From contig JAKMFW010000100.1 of NCBI GenBank assembly GCA_022425325.1, forward strand, positions 64,001-128,000: a DNA stretch of 64,000 nt, given 5' to 3'. Source of the DNA: Acidimicrobiales bacterium. GTDB taxonomy: Bacteria > Actinomycetota > Acidimicrobiia > Acidimicrobiales > Aldehydirespiratoraceae. The notes below the pieces were generated by a model that saw nothing but the letters and a program-made list of their open reading frames with translations, was not told the DNA's origin and made no database searches. Shown here piece by piece: positions 43,927-52,658 of the stretch. The position numbers were made by a program, and so were the translations under genes. Every line of letters starts with the position of its first letter. The stretch's first letter is position 1.

Positions 43927-44913
43927 ATGACCGAGCTCGACGACCAGCAGCGCTTGATGAACGGGATTTTTTGGTACGGGATCCCGACCCTGTTCCGATG
44001 CGAGCACGACGAGGATCCCGCCAACGCCGACATCGGTCTGGTCGGCGTCCCGCACTCGACCGGCAACGGGACGACACAACGCGATCAGCACCTCGGACCC
44101 CGTGCGGTCCGCAATGTGTCGGCGATCGGCCGTCGGGTCCACAACCACTTCGGCATCGACCCGTGGGAGATGGCGCGGGTACGTGACCTGGGCGACGTGC
44201 CGCTGAGCGAAGGCAACAACAACGAACGCTCGATCGAGATGATCACCGAGTACTACGCCCGACTCGACGCCGCCGGCTGCCGGCCGGTGTCCATCGGCGG
44301 TGACCATTCGATCACCGGAGGCATTCTCCAAGCGCTCGGTGGCGGCAATCTGACCGGTGGTGAGAAGGCGTGCCTGCTGCACTTTGATGCGCATACCGAC
44401 GCCTTCCACAACATCCCCCACTTCATGGGGGCGGTGAAGTCGGCAGCCCACTGGGCGAGTTATCTGGTGACCGAGGGTCACGTCGACCCCCAACACTCGG
44501 TGCAGGTGGGTATCCGTGGCAACACCCGAAGTCTGGAATGGCTCGACCCGTCCTACGACCTCGGATACACGGTCATCAAGAAGACCGACTACGACTCCAT
44601 GGGTGCCGAGCAGGTAATGGAGGTCATCGACGAAACGATTGGCGACCGCCCGCTCTACATCACGTTTGACCTCGACTGTCTCGATCCGATGGTCGCCCCC
44701 GGGGTGGCCAACATCGAGGCGGGCATCGAAGGGTTCGGCATCGATCAGGTGATGGAGCTCCTTCGTTGCGTCCGCGGCAAGAACGTCATCGGCGGTGATG
44801 TCGTGTGTCTCATGCCGACCGTCGACTCGCCGAACCAGATCACCAGCTATCGCTCGATGGCGATCATGTTCGAGATGATCAGCCTCATCGCCGATCGGCA
44901 TCACCAGGCCTGA
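43927..44913 (+). CDS. speB: Ureohydrolase, agmatinase/guanidino-acid hydrolase type
   Basis: A 328-aa di-manganese hydrolase of the arginase superfamily, cleaving a guanidino compound to urea and an amine. Metal ligands lie in SIGGDHSITGG, HFDAHTDAF and TFDLDCLDPMVAPG. The ending GIEGFGIDQVMELLR and overall length fit agmatinase or guanidinobutyrase better than arginase. TAGCGT (43915-43920) is 6 nt before the ATG. No other polyamine genes adjoin it, so substrate is unproven. Confidence 0.87.
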   Translation: MTELDDQQRLMNGIFWYGIPTLFRCEHDEDPANADIGLVGVPHSTGNGTTQRDQHLGPRAVRNVSAIGRRVHNHFGIDPWEMARVRDLGDVPLSEGNNNERSIEMITEYYARLDAAGCRPVSIGGDHSITGGILQALGGGNLTGGEKACLLHFDAHTDAFHNIPHFMGAVKSAAHWASYLVTEGHVDPQHSVQVGIRGNTRSLEWLDPSYDLGYTVIKKTDYDSMGAEQVMEVIDETIGDRPLYITFDLDCLDPMVAPGVANIEAGIEGFGIDQVMELLRCVRGKNVIGGDVVCLMPTVDSPNQITSYRSMAIMFEMISLIADRHHQA

Positions 44914-44965
44914 CGATCGACTGCCTTCGTCGATCCGGGGGTGGTTGTCGTGCTGCGGAGGGTGC

Positions 44966-45811
44966 TCAGGTCGCCGATGCCAGCGCGTCGGCGCTGAACC
45001 GGGGCCACGCCTCGGCCGCCCAGGGGCCGAACGGTTCAGTGCACAACGCTACGGCGGCGGTGCGGGCATCCGGGTCGATCCACAGCATCGTGCCTGTCTG
45101 CCCGAAGTGGCCGTAGGTGTGGGGGCTGTTGTCGGCTGCCGTCCAGTGGGGATCCTTGTGGCCCCGAATCTCCGGTCCGATACCCCATGGGTTCGGGCGT
45201 TGGGTGCCGAATCCGGGAAGCACGCCGTCGAGGTCGGGGAGATGGGACGTGACGGCCTGCTCCAAGGTGGTCTCACCGATGAGAACGGGCCGGCGCCAGG
45301 CGTCGATCACCCGGACGAGATCGTCGACGGAGGCCCGTGCGCCAGCACCGGCGGATCCGTTGAGGTGGGTGGCGTGCAGGCCGAGCGGGACGATCAGCGC
45401 CTCGTCGAGATAGTCCTGAAAGGTGATCCCGGAGCGTTCGGCTACGGCGTCGGCAGCGAGGTCGTAGGCCGAGGTCGAGTAGATGCGGCGGGTGCGGGGT
45501 GGTGCGAGTTGGTCGAGGGTGTCCGGGGCGACCCCGGCGGTGTGGGCGAGCAGGTCGGTGGTGGTCGAATCGCCCGGTCCGATCGGCTCGTCGAGATCGA
45601 GGGTGCCCTCCTCGTGGGCGATCAGCACGGTCATTGCGGTGAGCAGTTTGGTGACCGATGCCAGCGCGAACGGCTCGGTGGTGTCCCCCCATCGCTCGAT
45701 GCTGCCGTCGGGTTGCACGACGGCAGCGGCGGCGCGGCCGGGCCAGTCGGAGAGGGTGGCGAAGGGGTCCACAGCGTGATCGTACGGCGATGGGTGCAGA
45801 GCCAGCCGCAT
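44966..45811 (-). CDS. Serine hydrolase, class C beta-lactamase/PBP-like fold
   Basis: A 281-aa member of the beta-lactamase-related serine hydrolases. The nucleophile motif SxxK is SVTK, the second motif is YST in RIYSTSAYDLAADAV, and the third is near HFGQTGTMLWID. No signal peptide is visible, so it is probably a cytoplasmic esterase or peptidase-like hydrolase, not a resistance enzyme. ATG at 45811 is separated by only 20 nt from the divergent ATG at 45832. Confidence 0.85.
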   Translation of the reverse strand: MRLALHPSPYDHAVDPFATLSDWPGRAAAAVVQPDGSIERWGDTTEPFALASVTKLLTAMTVLIAHEEGTLDLDEPIGPGDSTTTDLLAHTAGVAPDTLDQLAPPRTRRIYSTSAYDLAADAVAERSGITFQDYLDEALIVPLGLHATHLNGSAGAGARASVDDLVRVIDAWRRPVLIGETTLEQAVTSHLPDLDGVLPGFGTQRPNPWGIGPEIRGHKDPHWTAADNSPHTYGHFGQTGTMLWIDPDARTAAVALCTEPFGPWAAEAWPRFSADALASAT

Positions 45812-45831
45812 CGGATCGCTACGGTGGCGCC

Positions 45832-46359
45832 ATGGCCGATGTGCTGCACGATGCGTCCCATCCCCGGGCAACCCGGGTTGAGCGATCGTTCGCGTTCGTC
45901 GACCTGTCCGGTTTCACCCGGTACACCGATGTGCAGGGGGACGATGAGGCGGTCGACATCCTGTCGGCGTTCCGTGCGGTCGTTCGCGGTGTTGCATCGA
46001 CCCACGGGGTGCGCATCGCGAAGTGGTTGGGCGACGGTGCCATGCTCGTCGGCGTCGAACCCGAACCGCTGTTGGAGGCACTGGTCGAGATCGAAGGGCT
46101 GATCACCGATTCCGGCTCGCCACTCCCGTTACGTGCCGGCTTCACGACGGGTCCCGTGATCTTGATCGACGGCGACGACTATGTCGGCCATGCGGTCAAC
46201 CTTGCGGCCCGGTTGTGCGCTGCGGCCGAACCTCGGCAGGTGCTCGCCATCGCCGACGACATCGTCCACCTCTACACCGACATCGTGTCGGTGCCGGTCG
46301 GTCGACGTGAGATCCCCGGTGTGGAGGAACCCGTCAACGTCGTCGCGATCCGACGCTGA
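45832..46359 (+). CDS. Class III nucleotide cyclase domain protein
   Basis: A 175-aa stand-alone cyclase homology domain. SFAFVDLSGFTRYTD holds the first metal-binding Asp, KWLGDGAML the second, and GHAVNLAARLCAAAEPRQV the Asn/Arg transition-state pair. It may make cAMP, or be a small regulatory relative, since no sensor domain is fused. TACGGT (45820-45825) is 6 nt before the ATG. The alkyltransferase-like gene follows after 1 nt. Confidence 0.85.
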   Translation: MADVLHDASHPRATRVERSFAFVDLSGFTRYTDVQGDDEAVDILSAFRAVVRGVASTHGVRIAKWLGDGAMLVGVEPEPLLEALVEIEGLITDSGSPLPLRAGFTTGPVILIDGDDYVGHAVNLAARLCAAAEPRQVLAIADDIVHLYTDIVSVPVGRREIPGVEEPVNVVAIRR

Positions 46360-46360
46360 C

Positions 46361-46651
46361 GTGGACCCCGACCGCTCGACCTGGACCGATTTCGAACGAG
46401 CGGCGGGCGCCGTCCTCGACGCGCTCGAACCTGGAGATCTCGTGACCTACGGCGAAGTCGCAGCCGAGGCCGGGTACCCCGGCGCAGCTCGTGCCGTGGG
46501 CTCGTTGCTGCGGCGTGCTCCCAGCGGCACGTTTGCGTGGTGGCGGGTGATCGCGGCAAGTGGCCACCTCCTGGCGAGCCACGAGGAGGAGCAGACCTCG
46601 CGGTTGCGGAGGGAAGGGGTCGAGGTGCGTGACGGCCGGATCGTCCCGTAG
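46361..46651 (+). CDS. Alkyltransferase-like protein (Atl), MGMT family without catalytic Cys
   Basis: A 96-aa protein matching the DNA-binding domain of O6-alkylguanine-DNA alkyltransferase, with VTYGEVAAEAGYPGAARAVGSLL for the helix-turn-helix and Arg finger. The PCHR active-site motif is replaced by AWWR (Trp60, Trp61), so it cannot accept the alkyl group. Atl proteins bind alkylated guanine and flag it for nucleotide-excision repair. The GTG start is 1 nt after the cyclase gene stop. Confidence 0.88.
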   Translation: MDPDRSTWTDFERAAGAVLDALEPGDLVTYGEVAAEAGYPGAARAVGSLLRRAPSGTFAWWRVIAASGHLLASHEEEQTSRLRREGVEVRDGRIVP

Positions 46652-46666
46652 CGGCCCGGTCGCTTG

Positions 46667-46751
46667 TACCCTTGCGTTGTCGTCGTCACCCCACGACGAC
46701 CCGACCCGCCGGGGGACCCCGCTTCCCGGACCCCGGCTCCCCTGAGAAGAG
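46667..46751 (+). promoter_or_regulatory. Promoter and hairpin-rich leader of the DEAD-box helicase gene
   Basis: TACCCT (46667-46672) would start a transcript near 46680 with a leader of about 72 nt. The leader begins with an 8-bp hairpin GTCGTCGT/ACGACGAC (46679-46700) and continues with GC-rich self-complementary sequence. GAGAAGAG lies before the ATG. This contrasts with the leaderless genes around it. Confidence 0.5.
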
Positions 46752-47918
46752 ATGACCGAAACACAAACGTTCGCGGATTTGGGGCTGGCCGATGCCATCA
46801 CCGGCGCCCTGTCCGAGCGGGGGATCACCGCCCCCTTCCCCGTCCAAGCCCTCACCATCCCCGACGCACTCGCCGGCCGAGATGTCTGCGGCAAGGCCAA
46901 GACCGGTTCGGGCAAGACCCTTGCCTTCGGCCTGCCCGTGCTGCAGCTGATGGCGAAGGCCGAGCCGAAGACGCCCACCGGGCTCGTGCTCGTCCCGACC
47001 CGTGAGCTCGCCAATCAGGTGTGCGACGAACTGGCGCCCGCCGCCGAGGCGGTCGACCGAACCGCCCTCGCGATTTACGGCGGCGCACCGATCGAGAAAC
47101 AGATCGAGAAGCTCGAGCGGGGCGTCGATCTCGTCGTAGCCACCCCGGGTCGCATGATCGATCTGATCGAGCGCGGCGCCATCTCGGTGGCCGTCGTCAA
47201 CCATGTGGTGGTCGACGAGGCCGACCGTATGGCCGACATGGGCTTTCTTCCGCAGGTCGAGTGGATCCTGCGAAATGTCGAGTCCGATCACCAGACGCTG
47301 TTGTTCTCGGCCACGCTCGACGGTGTGGTCAACACGCTGATCAAGCGGTACCAGACCGATCCGTCCATGCACGAAGTCGTGTCCGAAGAGGTCACCGTCG
47401 AGCAGATGACCCACCGGTTCGTCGCCGTGCACAAGATGGACAAGGCGAAGGTCGCCGCCAGCATCGCCAAGTCGGCCGAGCGCACGATCATGTTCACCCG
47501 CACCAAGGCAATGGCTGATCGGCTCGCCCGGGAACTCGAGGAGCTCGATGTGAAGGCTGCGCCGATCCACGGTGATCTGCGCCAGTCGAGCCGCGAGAAG
47601 TCGCTCAAGGACTTCAGTGACGGCAAGCTTCACACGCTCGTAGCCACCGACGTCGCCGCTCGCGGCATCCATGTCGACGATGTCGACGTGGTGATCCAGT
47701 ACGACCCGCCCAGCGATCACAAGACCTACCTGCATCGAGCGGGCCGCACGGCTCGCGCCGGCGAGTCCGGCCTGGTTGTGACCTTGTCGCTGTGGGACGA
47801 GGAGTTGGAGATCAAGCGGCTCCAGAAGCGCATCGATTGTGTGATGCCGATCGTCGAGATGTTCTCCAATGATGCCCGCCTGGCCGATCTGACCGAGTGG
47901 GATCCTGCCGACGCCTGA
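46752..47918 (+). CDS. DEAD-box RNA helicase
   Basis: A 388-aa compact helicase with only the two RecA-like domains. Motifs are Q (ITAPFPVQALTIPDA), Walker A (AKTGSGKT), DEAD (VVDEADRMADMGF), SAT (SATLDG), and VI (HRAGRTARAG). It lacks the long basic tail of the helicase at 12.3-13.9 kb, so the two paralogues probably bind RNA differently. The stop overlaps the likely N-terminal coding region of the downstream methylase gene. Confidence 0.95.
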   Translation: MTETQTFADLGLADAITGALSERGITAPFPVQALTIPDALAGRDVCGKAKTGSGKTLAFGLPVLQLMAKAEPKTPTGLVLVPTRELANQVCDELAPAAEAVDRTALAIYGGAPIEKQIEKLERGVDLVVATPGRMIDLIERGAISVAVVNHVVVDEADRMADMGFLPQVEWILRNVESDHQTLLFSATLDGVVNTLIKRYQTDPSMHEVVSEEVTVEQMTHRFVAVHKMDKAKVAASIAKSAERTIMFTRTKAMADRLARELEELDVKAAPIHGDLRQSSREKSLKDFSDGKLHTLVATDVAARGIHVDDVDVVIQYDPPSDHKTYLHRAGRTARAGESGLVVTLSLWDEELEIKRLQKRIDCVMPIVEMFSNDARLADLTEWDPADA

Positions 47919-49575
47919 TCCCGTCGTCGCCGACCTTGTCGCCCGCTGGGCCGAGTCGGGCCGAACCGATCCCGCTGGCACGGTCGCTGCCGTCGTTGCT
48001 GCTGTCGCCGCAGCGCGGGGCGTCAGCGTCGAGCTCCGACTCGACGACACCGTTGTTCCAGCAACGATCGATGTCGACGCAGGAGTGTCGTCTGTGCTCG
48101 AAGGCCCGTGGGGGCCGTGGCTTCCCGGCTTCGTCCGAGAGGCGCTGACCTCCGACGGTGAGCGACACGACGCCGGGGTGCATCACACGCCACCCCGGGT
48201 CGTCGATCAGGTCCTCGATCGTGCCCTCATCCACGCCGAGCCGTTAGACGAGCAGACGACCGTGCTCGACCCGGCTGTCGGCGGGGGAGCGTTTCTCCTG
48301 GCGATGGCCGAACGGATGCCAGGCACACCGTTCGACATCGTCGCTCGTCTTCATGGTGTCGACGTCGATCCGCTCGCCGTCGCCACAACTCGAGCGGCAC
48401 TCTCGCTGTGGGCGGGTGGCGACGTCGCGCTCGACACGGTGCGGGTCGGCGACCATCTGGTCGATGATCCGTTCGCAACGAAGCGATTCGATCTCGTCGT
48501 CGGGAATCCACCGTTCTTGTCGCAGCTGCGCGGCGGTACGCCGCGCAGCCAGGCGCAACGAGCGGCGCTCGCCGACCGCTGGGCGGGTGTGGGTGGCTAT
48601 GTCGACGATGCCGCCGCCTTCTTGCTCGCTGGGGTCGATGCGCTCGCCGACGGGGGCACCGTCGTCCTGGTGCAGCCGGCATCGGTGCTTGGCGCAATCG
48701 ATGCCCGCTCTGTTCGGGAACGGCTGGCCCGGTCGGCGCCACCGAGGGCGTTGTGGGTCGATCCTGGTCGGGCCTTCGCCGCCGGCGTCGACACCGTTGC
48801 GCTCGTGTGTCGGAGGGGCGACGCTCCTCCGACCGTTGATGTCGACGGCGTGGCGGTGGATCGGCCGTCGGCGGCTTCGTGGGCACCGCTCCTGGCGGCG
48901 GCTGCCGGTGTCCCGGTCGTGCCCCGTCCGACCGGCGGCGCCACGTTGGGTGATGTCGCCCGGGTTACGGCGGGCTTCCGCGATCAGTACTACGGGCTCA
49001 CCGACGCCGTCGTCGACGACGCCGCCGGTGCCCATCCGCTCGTGACATCGGGGGTCATCGACCCGCTCGACGATGGATGGGGGAGGCGTCCGACCCGTTT
49101 CGCAAAGCGGTCCTTCGACGCGCCCGCGGTTCTGCTCAACCGGGTCGACCCGTCGATCGACACCTGGATCCGCGACCGACTCGTGCCGAAGGTGCTCGTT
49201 GCGTCCCAGACCCGTCTGATCGAGGCGATCGTCGATGTCGATGGTCGATGCGTGCCGTGTACGCCGGTCGTGTCGGTGGAGCCGGTCGGCGGACCGTCGA
49301 TCTGGCATCTTGCTGCGCTGCTCATCAGCCCGGTCGCCACCGCCTGGCTCGTTACCGAGGCAGCGGGCACGGCGCTGTCGGCCGCTGCCGTCCGAGTCTC
49401 GGCTGCAACGCTCGCCGCGCTCCCTCTTCCGGACGATGAGCAGGCGTGGGACATCGCTGCGGAAGCGTCTCGCAACGGAGATGTCGCCGCCTGCGGCCGG
49501 GCCATGCTCCAGGCCCATGCGGTCGACGACGACGCCCTCTACGCGTGGTGGTGGGATCGAATGCCGACCCGATGA
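47905..49575 (+). CDS. DNA N6-adenine methyltransferase, start codon uncertain
   Basis: The core has motif I DPAVGGGAFLLAM and motif IV GNPPF, placing it with N6-adenine DNA methylases of the type II/TaqI-Eco57I group; a C-terminal part may recognise DNA. The first standard start is GTG at 48085 (496 aa). Yet the same frame is open from 47893 with strongly coding composition (G at codon position 1, C at position 3). The only candidate starts there are ATC 47902 and CTG 47905. I give the CTG (556 aa). No nuclease gene is next to it. Confidence 0.8.
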   Translation: MPTPDPVVADLVARWAESGRTDPAGTVAAVVAAVAAARGVSVELRLDDTVVPATIDVDAGVSSVLEGPWGPWLPGFVREALTSDGERHDAGVHHTPPRVVDQVLDRALIHAEPLDEQTTVLDPAVGGGAFLLAMAERMPGTPFDIVARLHGVDVDPLAVATTRAALSLWAGGDVALDTVRVGDHLVDDPFATKRFDLVVGNPPFLSQLRGGTPRSQAQRAALADRWAGVGGYVDDAAAFLLAGVDALADGGTVVLVQPASVLGAIDARSVRERLARSAPPRALWVDPGRAFAAGVDTVALVCRRGDAPPTVDVDGVAVDRPSAASWAPLLAAAAGVPVVPRPTGGATLGDVARVTAGFRDQYYGLTDAVVDDAAGAHPLVTSGVIDPLDDGWGRRPTRFAKRSFDAPAVLLNRVDPSIDTWIRDRLVPKVLVASQTRLIEAIVDVDGRCVPCTPVVSVEPVGGPSIWHLAALLISPVATAWLVTEAAGTALSAAAVRVSAATLAALPLPDDEQAWDIAAEASRNGDVAACGRAMLQAHAVDDDALYAWWWDRMPTR

Positions 49576-49654
49576 CTCGGTATTTGGACCGGTGTTGCTA
49601 CCCTGAAAGGCTCACGCCGTCGCCGACGGGCGACATCGCACGGAGCCAGGACTC

Positions 49655-50872
49655 GTGACCCAGCGACCCGAACACCTCCACTACGACGCCTCCCGGCGTT
49701 TCGCCGCGGGCCTGCCCGCCTCCGGTACGTGGCGCCAGGGCGACCCTGTCGGCAACCGTGAGTTCGCCGAGGTCTGCGGTGAGCGGCCGTTCGTGCTCGA
49801 AGGTGGGGGTGTGCTTCCCGAGGTCACCATCGCCTACGAAACCTGGGGTTCGCTCGATGACGAACGCGGCAACGCCGTGCTCATCACCCATGCGCTCACC
49901 GGTGACGCACATGCGGCAGGCGACATGGGTCCTGGTCATCCCTCCGATGGCTGGTGGAAGGACCTGATCGGCCCCGACAAGGCAATCGACACCAATGAGT
50001 ACTTCGTGGTGTGCGCCAACGTGCTCGGCGGTTGCCAGGGCACGACCGGTCCGTCGTCGACCGACCCCGAGACCGGCAAGCCCTACGGCCCCACGTTCCC
50101 GCAGGTCACCATTCGCGACATCGTCCGCACCCAGCACATGCTGATGAACCATCTCGAGTTGCCGTATTGGCTCTCGGTTGTGGGTGGCTCGATGGGCGGA
50201 ATGCAGGTGCTCGAGTGGGGCGCGATGTACCCCGACCACGTGAAGTCGCTCATCCCGGTGGCATCCGTCGCCGCGGCCAGCCCGCAGCAGATCGGCTGGA
50301 GCGCCGTGGAGCGGATGGCGATCGTCCAGGATCCGAAGTGGCGCGATGGCTGGTACTACGACGCCGAACCCGGTGATGGTCCCTGGCATGGCCTGGCACT
50401 GGCCCGGGAGATCTCCCAGATCACCTACCGCACGACCGAGGTCTTCGATGATCGATTCGGTCGCGAACCGGTGAGCAAGAAGGAAGAACTCCAGCCGTGG
50501 GGCCGCTATCAGGTGGAGTCCTATCTCGACCACCACGGGCAGAAACTGGTCCGTCGTTTCGACGCCAACTCGTTCCTCGTGCTGTCCAAGGCCATGGATC
50601 TCCACGACGTTGGTCGCGGGCGCGGTGGCATCGAGCGGGTCCTCGGCGCGTTCCGGATGCCGGTGCTCACAGCCTCAATCACCAGCGACGTTCTGTACCC
50701 GCCGTATCAGCAGGCCGCGATCCATGAGGCGATCACCGCCGGCGGAGGCAGCTGCGAGTACCACGTCGTCGAGAGCCCACAAGGCCACGACGGCTTCCTC
50801 CTCGAGTCGGCGTTCCTCGGCCCGCTCATCGCCGACACGCTTCTGCGCGCCGCCAAGGAAGCCGCCGAGTAG
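49655..50872 (+). CDS. metX: Homoserine O-acetyltransferase
   Basis: MetX (405 aa) acylates homoserine with acetyl-CoA (or succinyl-CoA in some members) for methionine synthesis. It is an alpha/beta hydrolase fold: nucleophile Ser in VVGGSMGGMQVLEW, Asp in SDVLYPPYQQ and His in PQGHDGFLLE. The NVLGGCQGTTGPSS segment is typical. The GTG start follows a leader of about 43 nt from TACCCT (49599-49604). I see no SAM riboswitch in so short a leader. Confidence 0.95.
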   Translation: MTQRPEHLHYDASRRFAAGLPASGTWRQGDPVGNREFAEVCGERPFVLEGGGVLPEVTIAYETWGSLDDERGNAVLITHALTGDAHAAGDMGPGHPSDGWWKDLIGPDKAIDTNEYFVVCANVLGGCQGTTGPSSTDPETGKPYGPTFPQVTIRDIVRTQHMLMNHLELPYWLSVVGGSMGGMQVLEWGAMYPDHVKSLIPVASVAAASPQQIGWSAVERMAIVQDPKWRDGWYYDAEPGDGPWHGLALAREISQITYRTTEVFDDRFGREPVSKKEELQPWGRYQVESYLDHHGQKLVRRFDANSFLVLSKAMDLHDVGRGRGGIERVLGAFRMPVLTASITSDVLYPPYQQAAIHEAITAGGGSCEYHVVESPQGHDGFLLESAFLGPLIADTLLRAAKEAAE

Positions 50873-50884
50873 AACGGGCCATCG

Positions 50885-51667
50885 ATGCCCGAGATGCTGG
50901 AGATCGAAGAGTATCGGCTCGCTGCTGATCCGGTGATCGGCCGCACGGTTGCCGCCGTTCATGCGCCCGACGAGTGGTACGCCAAGGGCGCCACGACGAC
51001 CGACGCCCTTCGTGCCGAGCTTCCGGGTCTGCGCATCACCGGAACCCGGCGGATCGGCAAGCTGATGCTCGTCGACACCGACGGGCCGGTGCTGGGTCTG
51101 CGTTATGGCATGACGGGCCGGATCCTCGTGGACGACACTGCCCCGATTGCGGCGCTCGAGTATTCGAGCGACCGCAACGATCCGGCGTGGGATCGCTTCG
51201 GGCTCGACTTCGCCGAGGGAGGCTCGCTCGTCATTCGTGATCCCCGTCGGCTCGGAGGTGTCGAGCTCGATCCTGACGAGTCCAAGCTCGGCCCCGATGC
51301 GGCGGCGATCACACTCAAACCCTTCCGTGCGATCCTCACGGCATCGTCGGCGCCACTCAAGGCCCGACTCATGGATCAGGCGAAGATCGCCGGCATCGGC
51401 AACCTGCTGGCCGACGACATGCTCTACCGCTCGCGGCTGGCGCCGAATCGGCCCGCCAACTCGCTGTCGGATCACGAGCAGGCGAAGCTGCACCGGTCGA
51501 TGCGGCGCACGCTCGAAGTCCTGGGCGCACGGGGAGGCAGCCACACCGGCGATCTCCAGGTCGAACGCAAGCGCGGTGGGGTGTGCCCACGATGCCCGAC
51601 GGTCGAGTTGCGGCGCGACGACGTGGGCGGTCGCACCACCTACTGGTGTGCCGACTGTCAGACCTGA
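50885..51667 (+). CDS. Fpg/Nei-family DNA glycosylase, second paralogue
   Basis: A 260-aa glycosylase of the MutM/Nei family. The N-terminus PEMLEIE keeps Pro and Glu as catalytic residues but differs from the PELPE of MutM. The IAGIGNLLADDMLYRSRL helix-turn-helix and a C-terminal zinc finger (CPRC, CADC) are intact. The lesion preference may differ from MutM. It follows metX by 12 nt and may be co-transcribed, without an obvious functional link. Confidence 0.9.
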   Translation: MPEMLEIEEYRLAADPVIGRTVAAVHAPDEWYAKGATTTDALRAELPGLRITGTRRIGKLMLVDTDGPVLGLRYGMTGRILVDDTAPIAALEYSSDRNDPAWDRFGLDFAEGGSLVIRDPRRLGGVELDPDESKLGPDAAAITLKPFRAILTASSAPLKARLMDQAKIAGIGNLLADDMLYRSRLAPNRPANSLSDHEQAKLHRSMRRTLEVLGARGGSHTGDLQVERKRGGVCPRCPTVELRRDDVGGRTTYWCADCQT

Positions 51668-51776
51668 ACCCGGCTCAGTCCGCGGCGCTGATGATGGGAG
51701 TGGTCGTCGGTTCAGACACGGGCGCTTCTCGACAGACACGCCGATCGGTGTCGCTGTGCACTACGGTCGACGGGCG

Positions 51777-52172
51777 ATGTCTGGCCTCCACCGTGTTCGT
51801 TCGTTGCTCGTCGCGACGGTCCTCGTTGTGAGCGTGCTCGGTGCTGGGGCGCCGGTTGCTGCGCAGGTTGACAGCAACGGTGCTGAGGGCGACGTGTTCG
51901 ATGCGAACGAGACGGAGAGCACGATCGACGCAATTCGCTACCAGCTCTGGGGTATCGCCGGGATCACGGGTGCCCTGCTCGTCGTCTATATCTGGCACAC
52001 GGATCCGGCCCGTCGCCAACGGGTAGCCGGCCGTCGTCGCTCCGAACGCGAACGTGCTGCGGCCACCGCACTCGAGGACATGTTCGTGTTGCCCGGCGAG
52101 ATCGACGACGAGCAGCCCGCCGACACGCGCGCTGAGGCAGCCGATTCCTCCACGGAGCCCAAGCCCGACTGA
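51777..52172 (+). CDS. Small secreted or membrane protein, hypothetical
   Basis: A 131-aa protein with a signal peptide (about 1-30, ending in a GAPVAAQ site), a short acidic extracytoplasmic stretch, a membrane segment (about 56-73), and a charged cytoplasmic tail rich in Arg then Glu/Asp. Topology is type I. No family recognised. TACGGT (51762-51767) is 9 nt before the ATG, which fixes the start at 51777. Confidence 0.7.
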   Translation: MSGLHRVRSLLVATVLVVSVLGAGAPVAAQVDSNGAEGDVFDANETESTIDAIRYQLWGIAGITGALLVVYIWHTDPARRQRVAGRRRSERERAAATALEDMFVLPGEIDDEQPADTRAEAADSSTEPKPD

Positions 52173-52207
52173 GTCGACAGTTCGTGGTTGCCGGTTACGG
52201 TGGAGGC

Positions 52208-52432
52208 ATGTCCGACTCCCTCGACATCGACGCCCTGTTGGAACGGTTCCGTGAGCGGGCCGAGGCGGTGAAGCGCCGCAATCTCCCGCCGGTCGGCGGC
52301 GATGAACGTGCAGCCTTCGTCAAGCAAGCCCAGACCGACTACATGGACTACGCCATGATCGGCGACGCCGAAGGTGAGCTCGCCGACGGCATCTTGACCC
52401 TTCGGATCGACCTTCGGTCATCCGACGGGTGA
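52208..52432 (+). CDS. Small hypothetical protein
   Basis: A 74-aa soluble protein, helical at the N-terminus (IDALLERFRERAEAVKRRNLP) and with a short beta C-terminus (GELADGILTLRIDLR). No cysteine and no known motif. TACGGT (52196-52201) lies 6 nt before the ATG. It is followed by the tRNA-Gly promoter. Confidence 0.7.
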   Translation: MSDSLDIDALLERFRERAEAVKRRNLPPVGGDERAAFVKQAQTDYMDYAMIGDAEGELADGILTLRIDLRSSDG

Positions 52433-52498
52433 CCGCCGCCGGTTTTCGTGCACGCAGGTGCGGGATCTCGCTGCAAGCGGTTACCATTGCGAGCCGCT

Positions 52499-52574
52499 GC
52501 GGACGTAGCTCAGTTGGTAGAGCGCAACCTTGCCAAGGTTGAGGTCGCCGGTTCGAACCCGGTCGTCCGCTCCA
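52499..52574 (+). tRNA. tRNA-Gly(GCC)
   Basis: A 76-nt cloverleaf with acceptor stem GCGGACG/CGTCCGC, D-arm GTAGCTCAGTTGGTAGAGC, anticodon loop TTGCCAA (GCC) and T-arm GCCGGTTCGAACCCGGT. The CCA end is encoded. TACCAT (52482-52487) 11 nt upstream is the likely -10; a terminator follows. Confidence 0.97.
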
Positions 52575-52583
52575 GATTCACTC

Positions 52584-52619
52584 GATCCCGCACGGGCTCC
52601 GTGCGGGATCGGTCGTTTT
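52584..52619 (+). terminator. Intrinsic terminator after tRNA-Gly
   Basis: Perfect 12-bp stem GATCCCGCACGG with CCGTGCGGGATC, loop GCT, then GGTCG and TTTT at 52616-52619. Confidence 0.85.
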
Positions 52620-52658
52620 GGGCGCTTGCGGTCATGCGTCGCACCGGTGGCGACGGGT

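Noticed and set aside
44966-45811. Antibiotic-resistance beta-lactamase
   Set aside because: No signal peptide and motifs fit the broad cytoplasmic serine-hydrolase relatives; resistance is not supported.
48085-49575. Restriction-modification or BREX-like defence locus around the DNA methylase
   Set aside because: No nuclease, helicase-nuclease, PglZ or toxin gene lies nearby; the flanks are an RNA helicase and metX. Treated as a solitary methylase.
49599-49654. Possible SAM riboswitch in front of metX
   Set aside because: The leader from the likely start site is only about 43 nt and lacks the conserved core of any SAM riboswitch class I know.
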